From the NCBI RefSeq assembly GCF_030247195.1, contig NC_080671.1, positions 72,663,412 to 72,727,411 on the forward strand: DNA of 64,000 bases, in the 5' to 3' direction. Below are positions 51,961 through 63,002 of this stretch, piece by piece (positions within the stretch are counted from its first letter, which is position 1; the number at the start of each line of letters is the position of its first letter). Under the pieces are notes generated by a model, which saw only the letters and a program-made list of their open reading frames with translations, was not told where the DNA came from and searched no databases. Source of the DNA: Topomyia yanbarensis (taxonomy: Eukaryota; Arthropoda; Insecta; Diptera; Culicidae). The position numbers and the translations under genes were made by a program.

Positions 51961-53480
51961 GCACACGCCACAACAAAATTCCCTAGTGGTTTTGTTCTAG
52001 CTATTCACACGCGGTTGCTGTTGCAGCATTAGAGAAATGAGAACAAAATCCACAAAGAATATTTTTTGTGGTATGAGTCCTGTTGCCTCGTCTGCTTACT
52101 GTGATACATTTCCAATGGTATACAAAGATTGGAGAGATTTTTGCACCTGAAATTCTATTTACAAGGAATTGTCAATGTACCAATCATTTAAGCGGGTAAA
52201 TTTGAATGAGAATTCGCATAAAAGTTTTAAAATTTTCCCTGTAATTTGATTTACTTTAGAAATCATCGATATTAAGACGTTCACAGTCCACCACATCGAT
52301 CATCATCGATATTAAGACGTCCTTGAAGCCGTGGAAAAAATCGTGAATTAACACAGATCTGTAATCATCTCCAATTAGTCCTGCATTAACCGGAAACTCT
52401 TGTTGAGACTACTTTTGATGTCTCTAAAAGCGTTGAAAACTTCTCGCTTGATCATAAATTTCTAAGACCAGAAGCTGTTCCCATTCGCTTCCTCGAGCTG
52501 ACACTCAAGAGCAAAATTAAAGCCTGTACAAGGAATATCATCTACTTACAGTATATGGGAGCAGTTCAAGATGTCCTCACATGCAGACCATCAGAGTCGC
52601 ACTCTTTCTTAGCAAAGAGAGCTTCAAGATGTCTTGTGGTGAGAGGCGTAGCTCTTTTTAGTATTTCTGTAAAAAAAAATCACACAGTATTTGCATCAGA
52701 TTCTTCGGACACTGTGGATTCTCGCCATAGTAGGCACACTAATCGGCATTCTCAATGCAAGAGTCATCCTTACGACTCTCTGCGCAATTGTTATACCAAG
52801 GCTTATCGCTACAATAGCTGAGCGGTACAAATAGCCTATTACGCAAACAAACATTGTAAAAAAAGACGTAATTGAACGCAACACAGGCCCACCATAAGTT
52901 ATCCAACACGAGTTTGAAAGGAGAAACCCCCGTCTAGTGCGACTGTCATTCAAAATCTTCGTTCACTGATGCAAAGGTTTCTTGAAACAACCAACTCCGT
53001 GTTTTACTAGATCCACGCATTATAAACTCGAACCGGTGACTACAGCGTCGCTCTCAACTTTGTGAGCGGGCATGTATACGCGGCAGTCCTCCATAAAAGG
53101 CTTGTCATCAGCAACGTAATTTGCTTGCTTTAGACACAATATCACAATTCTCCTTCCACGGCTGAATTCTTATGCATAATTTCTTTCGAAATTTTTAGAA
53201 TGGTAAAAAGAAATTTTTTTTTTCATGAAACGTTTATTTGACACGGCATTTGCAAAAGCTTTTTTACGCCAGGTTTTTTTTTACATAACATGTTACAAAA
53301 GTTCTTAAGACGTTATAATAAAAATTCACTTTCTAATGCTAACACTGAGGATAATCATCATTTTGAATATTTATATTATACTCTATTTTCTTGAATTTCA
53401 TTGTAAACCTATTGATAGTTTTTCTGTAAGCTTTGTTTATTTTTTTTCTTTATTTATATCGTTTTATCTAACTTAACTAA
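51961..53480. other. No gene recognised; possible upstream LINE remnants
   Basis: A 19-bp string ATCATCGATATTAAGACGTT/ATCATCGATATTAAGACGTC is repeated at 52263 and 52304. 52696-52953 has an 85-codon minus frame without recognisable motifs. 53160-53480 is strongly T-rich. Confidence 0.5.
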
Positions 53481-53492
53481 CTGCGAAGAAAT

Positions 53493-53840
53493 CTAAATTG
53501 ATTGTGGGTAGCAAGGGAAAAAAACTAGAAACGTTGTGGTGATAATTATATTTGAATATTTATTGTTTTCAGGAAATGATAAATATGGCCCATGTATGTA
53601 ATGTATGTAAGCGAGGATATCACGAACAGGAACATAGGGTGGTTTTCTTCTGGCTCGTAAGGAGTCTATTAATTGGGATCTGGCTTCACGATATTCAGTG
53701 CAAGACAAAAAGAAGATTAGATATGATCCGACCGAGTTCAATGTGTATGATTTCAAATGGGCAGTCGGTGACTTTGATAACGAATTGTATTCGAGATCCG
53801 TTTTACCATCAGCTGAAGTTTCTTCAGGAGAGTTCATTTA
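53493..53840 (-). pseudogene. LINE ORF2 C-terminal tail
   Basis: An open minus-strand frame contains SCTEYREARSQLIDSLRARR followed by KPPYVPVRDILA, the short conserved tail found after the C-terminal zinc-knuckle region of Jockey/R1-like LINE ORF2 (C.EYREAR..L...LRARG.PPY.PVRD.L). The upstream part is out of frame or diverged. Only the 3' end of a former copy remains. Confidence 0.65.
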
Positions 53841-54072
53841 TGTGCGGGCCTGAAGCCCGGCGAAAATAGAGAAATTATACGAGTCGAAAGATGGTAAAGC
53901 AAAACATATCATAAACGTATCTTTGTTTTATTAGCAGATGCAGAAAAATGGATGGATAATGACTAGGGCACAATCGAAATTTCGTGACGGTAATTGTACT
54001 AGTGATTCATATCTATTGATATACACCGTAATCAACAAGCTGCCGAAATTGTCTTCTCAGTATACTTGTCTT

Positions 54073-54164
54073 CCCAAGTAACAAGTTTTATAGTATGCTA
54101 CAAGTGCAATCTAAGTTTTATGAGTGGCTTTAAAACTACCATAAAACCTCAATTGTTACTAGGG
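54073..54164. mobile_element. 92-bp MITE-like palindrome, CCCAAGTAACAA ends
   Basis: CCCAAGTAACAAGTTTTATA on the left is mirrored by the inverse of CCCTAGTAACAATTGAGGTT on the right, with further pairing through TTTTATAGT/CCATAAAAC. Small size, terminal symmetry and lack of coding sequence fit a minute MITE. Confidence 0.6.
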
Positions 54165-54535
54165 TTGGTATAGAGTTGTGTTCCAATATTTATGGTCATC
54201 CTTAATTTTTCGACCGGACACCCCTCAAAAGTTTTAGCATGTCGAAAAAAGTCTCTATGCAAAATTTGAGCTCAATCGGAAAAAAAATGCTTTACAACAT
54301 CTGGTGTATTCTCTAGAAAATGCCTTTCTGGGACATGCGATTTTTTTAGTTGAGATAAAACTTGAGTATGGTAAAGCAGCTTTTAATTTTTTGTTTGTCT
54401 TAGAAAGGCATGAAACGTTGAGATCTGGTGCTCATTCGATAAAACAATAGATTTGATTTTTCTAAATCTCTGTTTCAAAATTAAAAGTACCAAAGTGGTA
54501 ACTTTAATAAAAAGAGGATACAAGATCCGACTGAG

Positions 54536-56298
54536 CGGTAAAAGGAAGCAAGAGGAGCCGAAAAAAGAATTCACCGCAGAAAGAAAAAGCAGTATGAGGA
54601 CAACGTCATTACTGAGGCGCAAAACAGTATGGAACAAAATGATATGCGGAAATTTTATGAAACTGTCAATGGCGTACGGAGAAAAACAGCGCCGTCTCCC
54701 GTTATGTGCATTGGCCGTGAAGGTAACTTGCTGACAGATAAAACTATGGTAGCAGCCTGGTGGAGAGAGCACTTCTCGACTTTGTTGAATGGAGAGAATG
54801 TTAGCGCGTCAACGAACAGAATAAGGGTAAGTGACGATGGTCAAGCTGTGGAGCCTCAGCGACTAGAAGAGGTGAAAAAGCCAATCAAAGACCTGAAAAC
54901 TGTAAGGCTCCTGGAAAGGACGAGCTCCCGGCCAAACTTTTCAAACACGGTAGTGAGCAGCTACACGAAATACTTCACCGTACTTTTTTGAAGGTATGGG
55001 AAGAAGAAGAACTACCTGCAGACTGGCTAGGGGGCCTCATTTGTCCCTTATACAAAAAGGGACACAGACTGGAGTGCGCCAATTATCGAGGAATATCGCT
55101 CCTCAATTCGGCGTACAAAATTATGTCACGTATTCTGTTCAACAGATTGGAGCCGTTGGATGAGTCTTTCGTCGGCGAATACCAAGGTGGTTTTCGTGAA
55201 GGCCGATCAACAACGGATCAAATGTTTACCCTGCGACAGATCGTAGATAAATTCCGGGAATACAACTTGCAGACACACCATCTGTTTATTGATTTCAAAG
55301 CGGCGTACGATTCAGTGAAAAGCAACGAGTTTTGGCAGATAATGGTAGAACATGGTTTTTCGACGAAACGACGAACTGAAAATCAAGTGTTCGGGTTGTG
55401 GATGAGATTTCGACGTCCTTCGTAACCTTAGACGGATTGAAGCAGGGTGATGCGCTGTCAAATTTGCTGTTCAACATTGCTCTTGAAGGTGCCATCAGAA
55501 GAGCAGGCGTGCAAAGGAACGGTACCATCGTCACGTAGGATTTGCGATTGATGTCATAGGAATCGACCGCTGAGCCGTGGAAGAGGCATTCGTGCCTTTT
55601 AAAAGGGAGACAGCAAGAATTGGTCTCACAATCAACACCAGCAAGACGAAGTACATGATAGCTGGAAGAATACGTGGGTCCAATAGTGATGTTGGTGGTG
55701 GAGTGGTGTTAGGTGGTGATAAATTTGAAGTAGTGGAAGAATTTGTGTACCTTGGAACTCTAGTGACGTGCGATAATGATGTTACCCGCGAAGTGAAAAG
55801 GCGTCTTGCAGCTGCAAGTAGGACTTTTTTCGGACTTCGTAGCCAGCTTAAGTCCCGTAGTTTGCAGACGAAGACAAAATTCGCGTTGTACAAGACATTG
55901 ATTGTTCCGGTTGACTTGTACGGCCATGAAACGTGGACGTTAAAGGAAGTTGATCGTAGAGCGTTCGGCGTCTTCGAACGTAAGGTGCTGCGAACAATAC
56001 TTGGCGGTAAAGAAGAAAATGGCATCTGGCGACGTCGCATGAATCACGAGTCACGTGTCAAGCTAATAAAAAAGGCAGGCTGCGGTGGGCTGGTCATGTG
56101 GCACGAATGCCGGAAGAACGACAGGCGAAGATAATATTCAATAGAGAACCGGGAAGAGGCCGACGACTCCGTGGCAGGCCGCGTACACGATGGCTGTTTG
56201 CAGTGGAAGAGGACCTAAAAGCACTCAATGTCCAGGGTGACTGGAAGAGATTGGCCCAGGTCCGGGTCCAGTGGAGGAGAATTCTTCACTCGGCGTAG
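54536..56298 (+). pseudogene. LINE endonuclease-RT relic, catalytic DD deleted
   Basis: 5'-truncated plus-strand copy. It reads KRIHRRKKKQYEDNVITEAQ, SMEQNDMRKFYETVNGVRRK and LLTDKTMVAAWWREHFSTLL. The RT entry follows: LPADWLGGLICPLYKKGHRL, CANYRGISLLNSAYKIMSRI, VGEYQGGFREGRSTTDQMFT and THHLFIDFKAAYDSV, then (frameshifted, 55425-55490) LDGLKQGDALSNLLFNIALE. The active-site block that should read FADDIDVIG reads FAIDVIG (55540-55560), losing two aspartates. The C-terminal part is well kept: EFVYLGTLVTCDNDVTREVK, SRSLQTKTKFALYKTLIVPV, then HVARMPEERQAKIIFNREPG, GRRLRGRPRTRWL up to the stop at 56298. At least four frameshifts or stops are present. The type is common in insect genomes; I leave the clade (RTE/CR1-like) open. 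Confidence 0.88.
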
Positions 56299-56775
56299 AT
56301 TGAACGAAGCGAATTGTTGCCCATCTAGTATCAAGTAATCATCAGTTTTTAAAGACATTTTGCATCATATAAAATTAAAAGCTTCCTTTGGACCCATTAA
56401 TAAATTACGTAACACTCTTGAAAAGAGAGTGGGAGGTACTACTGTTGTGACTTATGGTGGAGGGGTAGTAAGATATAACGTAACGCAACATGTTTTACCA
56501 AAGAAATTTTTTTTTTTAATGAATTTTTGATGTGATAAAAAAATTGTGGCAATTTGTGCTGGTAGTCAATTTTGGGCATTTTTTGAGTTACGTAGTTTCA
56601 AACACATGTCTCAACTGAACTCCAAAAGTCCCGTGAAGGCCTTTTAGCATCAAAAATATGTATTCGATTATGAATAACGTTTGTTACACTAACATCTCCT
56701 CACTTCCCCGATAATTGTAAGGACATTTTCGGTGCCGTTATTGGCATTCCAAAGTATAGAACTTTCGAAACGTGG

Positions 56776-57697
56776 CACAGTGGGACGGAATCAAAAAAAA
56801 GCCGTGCATTGATATTTGCGACGACACTATTGGCTATGGCACTTTAATGTCTTCGGAAAGGTTTCTTTATTTTTTAAGTATTTTAATAGAATGTTGGAAA
56901 ATTTTGATTTAAGGGGGTATAAACGCAGATAAAAAAAACTTTGCAAGTTGTTGCCAAAATTGATAGTCATGTATGCAAAGTTTGTAGATGAAATGATTTT
57001 ATGAAACTTTGTTGAAGTAGCGAAATGGCTATCTATTTAGCAAAAAAAGTTATTGGGTGAAATTAAAGTACATGTCGGAATACCCCCTTAAAAAGTGTTT
57101 TTGTGTTGTTTGCGGAATAGACCAACTCGCCATCTCTTCGTTTTTAGGAGCCTGGTTTTTTGGATTATTGGGCTAACTTTAAGGAGCTATGGTTTGTAGA
57201 GTAGCAGGTAGTAGCAGCAAAATTTATTTTTTTGTTATTCAGCAAGAAATACCCTATTGATACATATATAAATCATAGGGGAATATAATGGGATCCTTGG
57301 AATAATGTGGGGTAAAATAGACTATCATTTCAATAATTTATTTGTATTATGAAGCATGAAAAATAAACTATTATGCGAAATTAATAAACATTTGAAATAT
57401 TATAATTATATTATTCCATATATTCCGACATTCAAAGTTAATTTTTTGTTATTAACATGCTCATCAGCGTCCTGCCAAATCTTCTTCGTCATTGAATGAA
57501 CAAGGTATTTCGTTGCTTAGAATACTCGGTTATATTAATACCTTGTTATTTATCTTACCCCCTTAAATCAAAATTTTCCAACATTATATTAAACTATTTA
57601 AAAATAAAGAAACCTTTCCGAAGTCATCAAAGTGCCATAACCAATAGTTTCGTCGCAAATATCAATGCCCGGCTTTTTTTGATTCCGTCCCACTGTG
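56776..57697. mobile_element. 0.92-kb palindromic element with CACAGTG ends, CGTGG duplication (Transib-like)
   Basis: The left arm starts CACAGTGGGACGGAATCAAA and the right end is its inverse. Pairing runs ~150 bp at about 88 percent, including GCATTGATATTTGCGACGA, TTCGGAAAGGTTTCTTTATT and AATTTTGATTTAAGGGGGTA. CGTGG flanks both sides (56771-56775 and 57698-57702). No transposase is present. CACAGTG is identical to the V(D)J recombination heptamer consensus. Transib transposons, relatives of RAG, combine such termini with 5-bp GC-rich duplications, so a Transib-mobilised MITE is the best reading. Confidence 0.8.
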
Positions 57698-58589
57698 CGT
57701 GGTAGGATAGCTACGCCCAATTCGTTGACTCGCTTTGCAATTTTGCTTGTTCTGGTCAATCACGGAGTAGCTACTACGAATTACATGGCCATCATGCTCA
57801 TGCTCAAAAATACGAATTCGATTATTTGATATTTAAAGGTGAAAATTTTTGCACGTTTGCTGTTTTGCGCGACCTCTTAAGCATGTCGCATTGAGCTCAA
57901 ATTTTGCATAGAGACTGATGGTTTTGAAGTGTGTCAAGTTATAAAATCCGATGGTTACTTTTTCCAATATATGCCGTTGTCACCCTAATGTACTGTCTCA
58001 AGTTTTTCGGTAAGTAGTCGACATGAAGGTACTAATCCGTTTGGAGCTCCTTTCATCGAAACCTATTGGACCACGATGAAGCGCGAGCTTCGGAAAATCT
58101 ATAGAGAGGCGAACGACGACGAAAAGGACATTATTGAGAAGTAGACAAAAACGGAGAAAACGTACCGTAAACAACTGTACAAAATCTAATGGATAAAAAG
58201 TATCAAGCAATTTACTCAAACTCATCCTAAAATTTAATCAACGTATATAAGCTTAAAAAACCGAATTTTTTCATATCCACTACACAAACAATATTTTATC
58301 GGTGCCTCCGGTTTCACAGCAAAATGAGTGAGCTTATCAATGAATTCAAATTTATTAAACATTTAGACAATCACGTTACGCGTGATGGCTGTTCTAGAAT
58401 CGACGGGTGACAGCTGCACTGCCACCAGTGAGCGGAGCGGCAGTGTTGGTAACTCGTTGGTAGGGATACCGTTTTTTCCGCAATAGGTTCATAGAAAATA
58501 AAAGTACCGGTACTACGGGAAAAGGTAACACCGATTGACTTCAATTTAATAAAATTCGTACTAGACGTACTACACAAGGTGTAACAATT

Positions 58590-58716
58590 ACTCTAAGTGA
58601 AAATGGAACCTCGAGACAGTGACCTAGGTACCACGTCCACAACATTATACGTTCTAATAGCGTTTAAAGGTTTAGCCCAGCCTAAAAACTTCGAACAACA
58701 CCATGTCGTCAAATAA
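58590..58716 (+). repeat. Short shared unit, copy 1 (MEPRDSDLGT frame)
   Basis: GAAAATGGAACCTCGAGACA begins a 37-codon frame (ATG at 58603) that is diverged but alignable with 62330-62450 in both DNA and reading frame, including AACTTCGAACAACACCATG against AACTTCAAGCAACATGCCG. Unrecognised; it may be the start of a retroelement gag or a non-coding repeat. Confidence 0.4.
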
Positions 58717-58872
58717 CGGGTGTTCAATAGAAAATGAGAATGATTTCAATACCTTTCTGTAATTAAAGTAAAGAGCGTAAATTTTTTTTCTCTCCAAGAG
58801 AATTGCTCTCTGGACTCTCTAGAAATGGGTGGCAGGTTTCTTTTCGCTCGGGTGCTGTCAGTTCAATCGAAG

Positions 58873-59240
58873 ATGGTGTCGAAACAGCAAGCACTCCGCG
58901 AGCGTGTTGTACGGTTTTACGAAACGCATGATCATCGTGGAAAAAAGTTTACGGTGGACCACTTTCGAGACAAAAACGTGCCCGAGAGTACAGTTTACCG
59001 GATACCGGCATCCCAGAGCGCGGAGCGGAAGGCTGGTAACGGCTGTCCGGCGAAGGTAACGACGATGAAGAAGAAGGAAGCGTTTTAAATATCACTGCTC
59101 CCATAACTTGATTCACCGAACCCTCAAGATCGAGGACATCATCTGTCGGAAGAAGACTCGGTCCCCCGAGTACGAGTACGAGGACGAGCAGATAGCGCTC
59201 GTGAAATCGCAGTGCTAGTGGATGACGAATAACTACGATT
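58873..59240 (+). pseudogene. Tc1/mariner-superfamily transposase relic, N-terminal
   Basis: The ATG at 58873 opens MVSKQQALRERVVRFYETHD, KKFTVDHFRDKNVPESTVYR and AERKAGNGCPAKVTTMKKKE, a helix-turn-helix DNA-binding domain of a mosquito mariner/ITm transposase (V.RFYE.H, PESTVYRI). After a frameshift near 59085 a second part reads CSHNLIHRTLKIEDIICRKK and PEYEYEDEQIALVKSQC, then WMTNNY, just before where the catalytic DDE/D domain should begin. The rest is missing. It is truncated and frameshifted, hence inactive. It is a different copy from 2106-2740, which preserves the other end of the protein. Confidence 0.82.
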
Positions 59241-59879
59241 TATGACAAAGTTACTGAAATTATGAATCCTAAATGCATGCATGAAATTATTTGAGTTATC
59301 ATAAAACTACATAGCTTGTGCCAAAAATATACATGGCGTAACATTCGAATGTTTGGTTGGGTTATTGTGGTTGTTTCTTGGACATGTTTAGTTGTTTTGT
59401 TGTGAAGCTTATTCATAATTAAGGAATACACTAGTTTGTATAAACTATATCAATTAAAAGAGCCGATAGCTAGACGATATTAATGATTTCAGGATCTTAG
59501 TTACGATTTTCATAATTTATATGCACGTTTTCGTGATATTTTATTGTTCAAAATATTACCAAATTTGATACGTGAAATCATGTGACTCATGTCCACGATA
59601 TCAGCAATTTGTAGTTTCTCTTCGCCTTATCGAGATATTTTATTTTAATTACCATCCGATTTTTTAATCGGAGTCACATGATATTATGAACTGGACCATG
59701 AAAATGTGATCGATTCGCGGTTACTTGTTTATAGTTCACATATCACGATGCAAAAAATGTGGCACCATAATGAATTTTTGGTGCTCAGCGCATCTTTAGT
59801 GTTCTATCCATACATCGCATTGAACCTTATCGAATGTATAATAATGTTCGAGGTCCTAATAGATTTTTTATAGTTCGTG
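59241..59879. other. AT-rich sequence, no gene
   Basis: No long frame with a recognisable motif. Loose occurrences of TCATGAAC/GTTCATGA foreshadow the minisatellite that follows. Confidence 0.55.
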
Positions 59880-61830
59880 AATGATGTGCTAAGAATCAAG
59901 AACCAGTTTACAAATCTATGAACATTTGTTTATTATTTAGTTCATTCACGATCACGCATGGTCAGTCGTGACTTTTATTCTAGGAAGCATGAATAAGTTC
60001 ACGTATCCATGAACAATATTTTGTGATGATGAGTACTAGCAGGGTTGCCACATTCACAGATATTTCCGTAATGTCATAGTTTGGTCACAGCTTCTTTTTC
60101 ACAAATAACAGATTTCCGCCATTTTCATGAAATTTTCACAGATCTCCGCAGATTTTTGAAAATAATCTACAAAGATTTTCGGGAAATTTGATACGAATTT
60201 TCACAGATATTTTCAGGTTCGAAGCATCACATGTGGTAAAACGATTTTTTAGTTAAAACACAAATTTCAATGTGGCATTCTAGAAAACCAGGAATGATGA
60301 ACCAACTCACGAATGCCTGAACAATATTCTATGCTTTTGTGAACTATTTCACGGACAGACATGGTCTGTGGTCACTATTATACTAGTAATCATGAACCAG
60401 TTTACGAATGCAGGAACAATATTGTATGACTTTGTGAACTATTTTACCAACATGAATGGCAAGTCGTGACCGATATACTAGGAATAGTGAACATGTTCAC
60501 GAATAGATGAAAAATATTTAATTATTTGTGAACTATTTTACGACCACGAATATTAAATCGTTACCAATAGGGGAACTGGGGGTAAGACGGACATGTTAAG
60601 GTTATACTCAAATAAAACATAGTAAAAGCATGTTTTTGTCAACATGAAATACTCTATGTTGTAGCTCCATATGTTGGCTTTCGAGTACCCAGAGGGATTA
60701 TGTTACAAAAATCAACAAGTATCTTCTGCACTTTTTTCAGACTGCGGGTGAAACGGACATATGGTGGGGGTAAGACGGACATGTCGCCAAAAGAATGCCC
60801 ACAATACAAAATATTAAAATTTACTGTTTTTAATGGTTGTTTTGGATAGTTTGTGGGTCTTCTTAATATATATGTTCAATTCGAGGTGAAAAATAACGTT
60901 TTGGCGTTCAATTTAAAGTTGAAGCAAATGATGTATTTTCTAATATCGATTTATCCGTTGTCATAAAGAGCTATACAATCAGTTCCAATGATCAGTGAAA
61001 TAATTTATTCAAAACTGGAAAGTTACATATTAAATACGCAATTGGTAGCATCAGTTCCTCGATTACGCATAGCCAGAATATGGGACCTGCGCAAAGTCTT
61101 CTACCTTTTCCAGGTCCTAGGAATTCCGTGTTCAGCCTCGGTCACATTAACGTACATATTGCGGTCTACTACATGTGAGACTTCAGCTAACTGGATGGTT
61201 CTCCACGTTTGACTGCTAGAATTTCGTTTCTACACGAGAAACATTCATATAAGGATGAATCAATAGAATTAATCAAGACTGGCCGTCTTGCCCCACCAGT
61301 ACACATATTTTTTAAACGCTTGCACTTATTCACACGTATAACAACTTACCTGTTATTTTCCACGAAGATGTCATTTAAGAGTTACATTTTCGAAATAAAA
61401 GAAAAAAATCGCGAAAAAATTGATTTTTTCCTCGTTAAACCTTAAAATCAGAGACGTAAAAATTACATCCGCAAGAAGATGAACTTCTAATTATCAATGT
61501 TTACTTACATTTTTCGCTTTTAACAATATTAAACGCCTACTGAGTGCTTCATAATTCAAGGATATCCATAAAGAGAGAGTACCCATATAATGCAAATGAA
61601 CTTTATATGCTATATGCCTAAAATAACCATGTGTCCGTCTTACCCAACCTGTCCGTCTTACCCACAGTTCCCCTATATTGGGAATCATAAAGTAGTAAAC
61701 GAGGATTGAAAGTGTTTATGAATGGTATTCCATGTTCCGTTAAATAATTCACGAGAAACTATCCAGACTTTTCATTTTGTGTACTAATTCACAACCACGA
61801 AAACCATGAATCAGTTCATGTTATATAGCC
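59880..61830. repeat. Degenerate ~98-bp minisatellite, interrupted
   Basis: Modules reading approximately GAACCAGTTTACGAATGCA, GAACAATATT, TTTGTGAACTATTT, CACGACCACGAATGG and GTCGTGACTATTATACTAG recur near 59890, 59985, 60300, 60398 and 60488, then again after the MITE at 61700-61830. A ~240-bp unrelated stretch (60045-60285, with repeated TTTTCACAGAT phrases) lies inside. Copies are strongly diverged. Confidence 0.6.
60570..61673. mobile_element. 1.1-kb MITE, GGGGAACT..GTAAGACGGACA ends, TA duplication
   Basis: The left end GGGGAACTGGGGGTAAGACG and the inverse of the right end (GGGGAACTGTGGGTAAGACG) are followed on each side by a second GGGTAAGACGGACA copy (60768 and inverse at 61636). TA borders both ends (60568-60569 and 61674-61675). 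No transposase frame is present. It interrupts the ~98-bp minisatellite. Confidence 0.8.
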
Positions 61831-62029
61831 GGATTCTGATTAATTTTCCTAAATCTAGGAATAGAATCACGAGTTTACGCACAGAAAATCGATTTGGTAA
61901 CGACATGGCGGAAACCGTAATTGAAGGTCACAAAAAATCAAATATCTCCATTTATAAAAGCGTTATGAGGGCGTAACTGAATAAAAATTGAGCACAATTA
62001 TAAAACACATGTTTTTGTTCATGGTTTTA

Positions 62030-62344
62030 TTTTCGTAACGTAAAAACGTGATTGTTCCAAAATTCACATTTTTTTTCGTGTAGCTGCTTCACTGCGTTAA
62101 TGCTTAACCCGAGAGTGCTATGCAGAAATGCGTGCGTACTCTTATCTCGCACGCTTGCGAAGATTCGAGAAGTCAGTTCTGAACGCGTTTTTGCGATAGA
62201 TGGTGGTTGACACAATTTGGCGAGACAGTAGTGTCGTCGCTAAAACTAACGCGAAAGAAAGCAGTCTACGATGTGATATAAACGCGCATCCGTCACACAC
62301 ATTTAGTTCAAACAGAGTTTCGACGCGAACTGAAAAAATTGAAA
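62030..62344 (+). promoter_or_regulatory. Possible LTR or promoter region (TATA plus initiator)
   Basis: GATATAAACGCG at 62275-62286 is a TATA-like box, followed about 25 bases later by CATTTAGTTCAAAC, close to an insect initiator plus the TAGTTCA context typical of LTR promoters. A TTGGCGAGACAGTAG string at 62217-62231 resembles a primer-binding-site style TGGCG sequence, but it lies upstream of the TATA box, which argues against a simple LTR model. No paired LTR was found. Confidence 0.2.
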
Positions 62345-62460
62345 ATGTGGCCTCGAGACAGGAACCTACGTACAGTTACATCATGTCAGCAATTGCGTAT
62401 TAACAGTGTTTACAAATTTAACCCAGACGGAAAACTTCAAGCAACATGCCGCACGACTAC
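62330..62460 (+). repeat. Short shared unit, copy 2 (MWPRDRNLRT frame)
   Basis: GAAAATGTGGCCTCGAGACA starts a frame (ATG at 62344) reading MWPRDRNLRT, in register with MEPRDSDLGT at 58603. The similarity continues through ATTTAACCCAG..GGAAAACTTCAAGCAACATG. The downstream sequence diverges. Function unknown. Confidence 0.4.
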
Positions 62461-62547
62461 AAATAAGGCTATTTCAAAACCAAGATCCCTGCATATTTGG
62501 GTGACAAAAATCGTTGTAGGTTTACATGATCTAGCACTATGCACTAG

Positions 62548-63002
62548 TTAAGCACACCTTGATCGATACATGTGGAAATATGGAGTAGTGGAATCCGTAA
62601 CGAGCGAAGCTTGAACAAAAAATTCACCAACTTTCTCAATGGCGCTCGTGTGATCAAAATGGGACCGACCGAACCAATTCCATCCTATCTGTCTTTTAGA
62701 GTCACCGAAAGGCAAGATATTATCTATAGGCAAATAACGCTGTGCAGCTTCCACGAACATATCCCTACGTGGAAGTTCTTTAACTAAACGCAACATTATA
62801 GAAAGCCACACGCTGAAGTCACTCCGGAAAATTTACTTTCTACAATCAACAGCAACAAACAGCCTTTGATATAGGCTACTGAAACACAATCAAACGGCCA
62901 GAAACTACCTGATACGTTTCGCCTCTTGAAATCAGCTGCTAAAATCAACAGCATTATAACAACGATTGCGTCTAGTACCTCCAAACCAACAATCAGCTCC
63001 AC
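62548..63002 (-). other. Unrecognised minus-strand open stretch
   Basis: The minus strand is open from about 62811 to 62548 and reads LRLVKELPRRDMFVEAAQRY, LPIDNILPFGDSKRQIGWNW and DHTSAIEKVGEFFVQASLV. A second open stretch lies directly upstream in another frame (62796-63002, with a hydrophobic segment AIVVIMLLILA). Composition is more protein-like than in neighbouring frames. I recognise no family; it may be a retroelement fragment. Confidence 0.25.
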
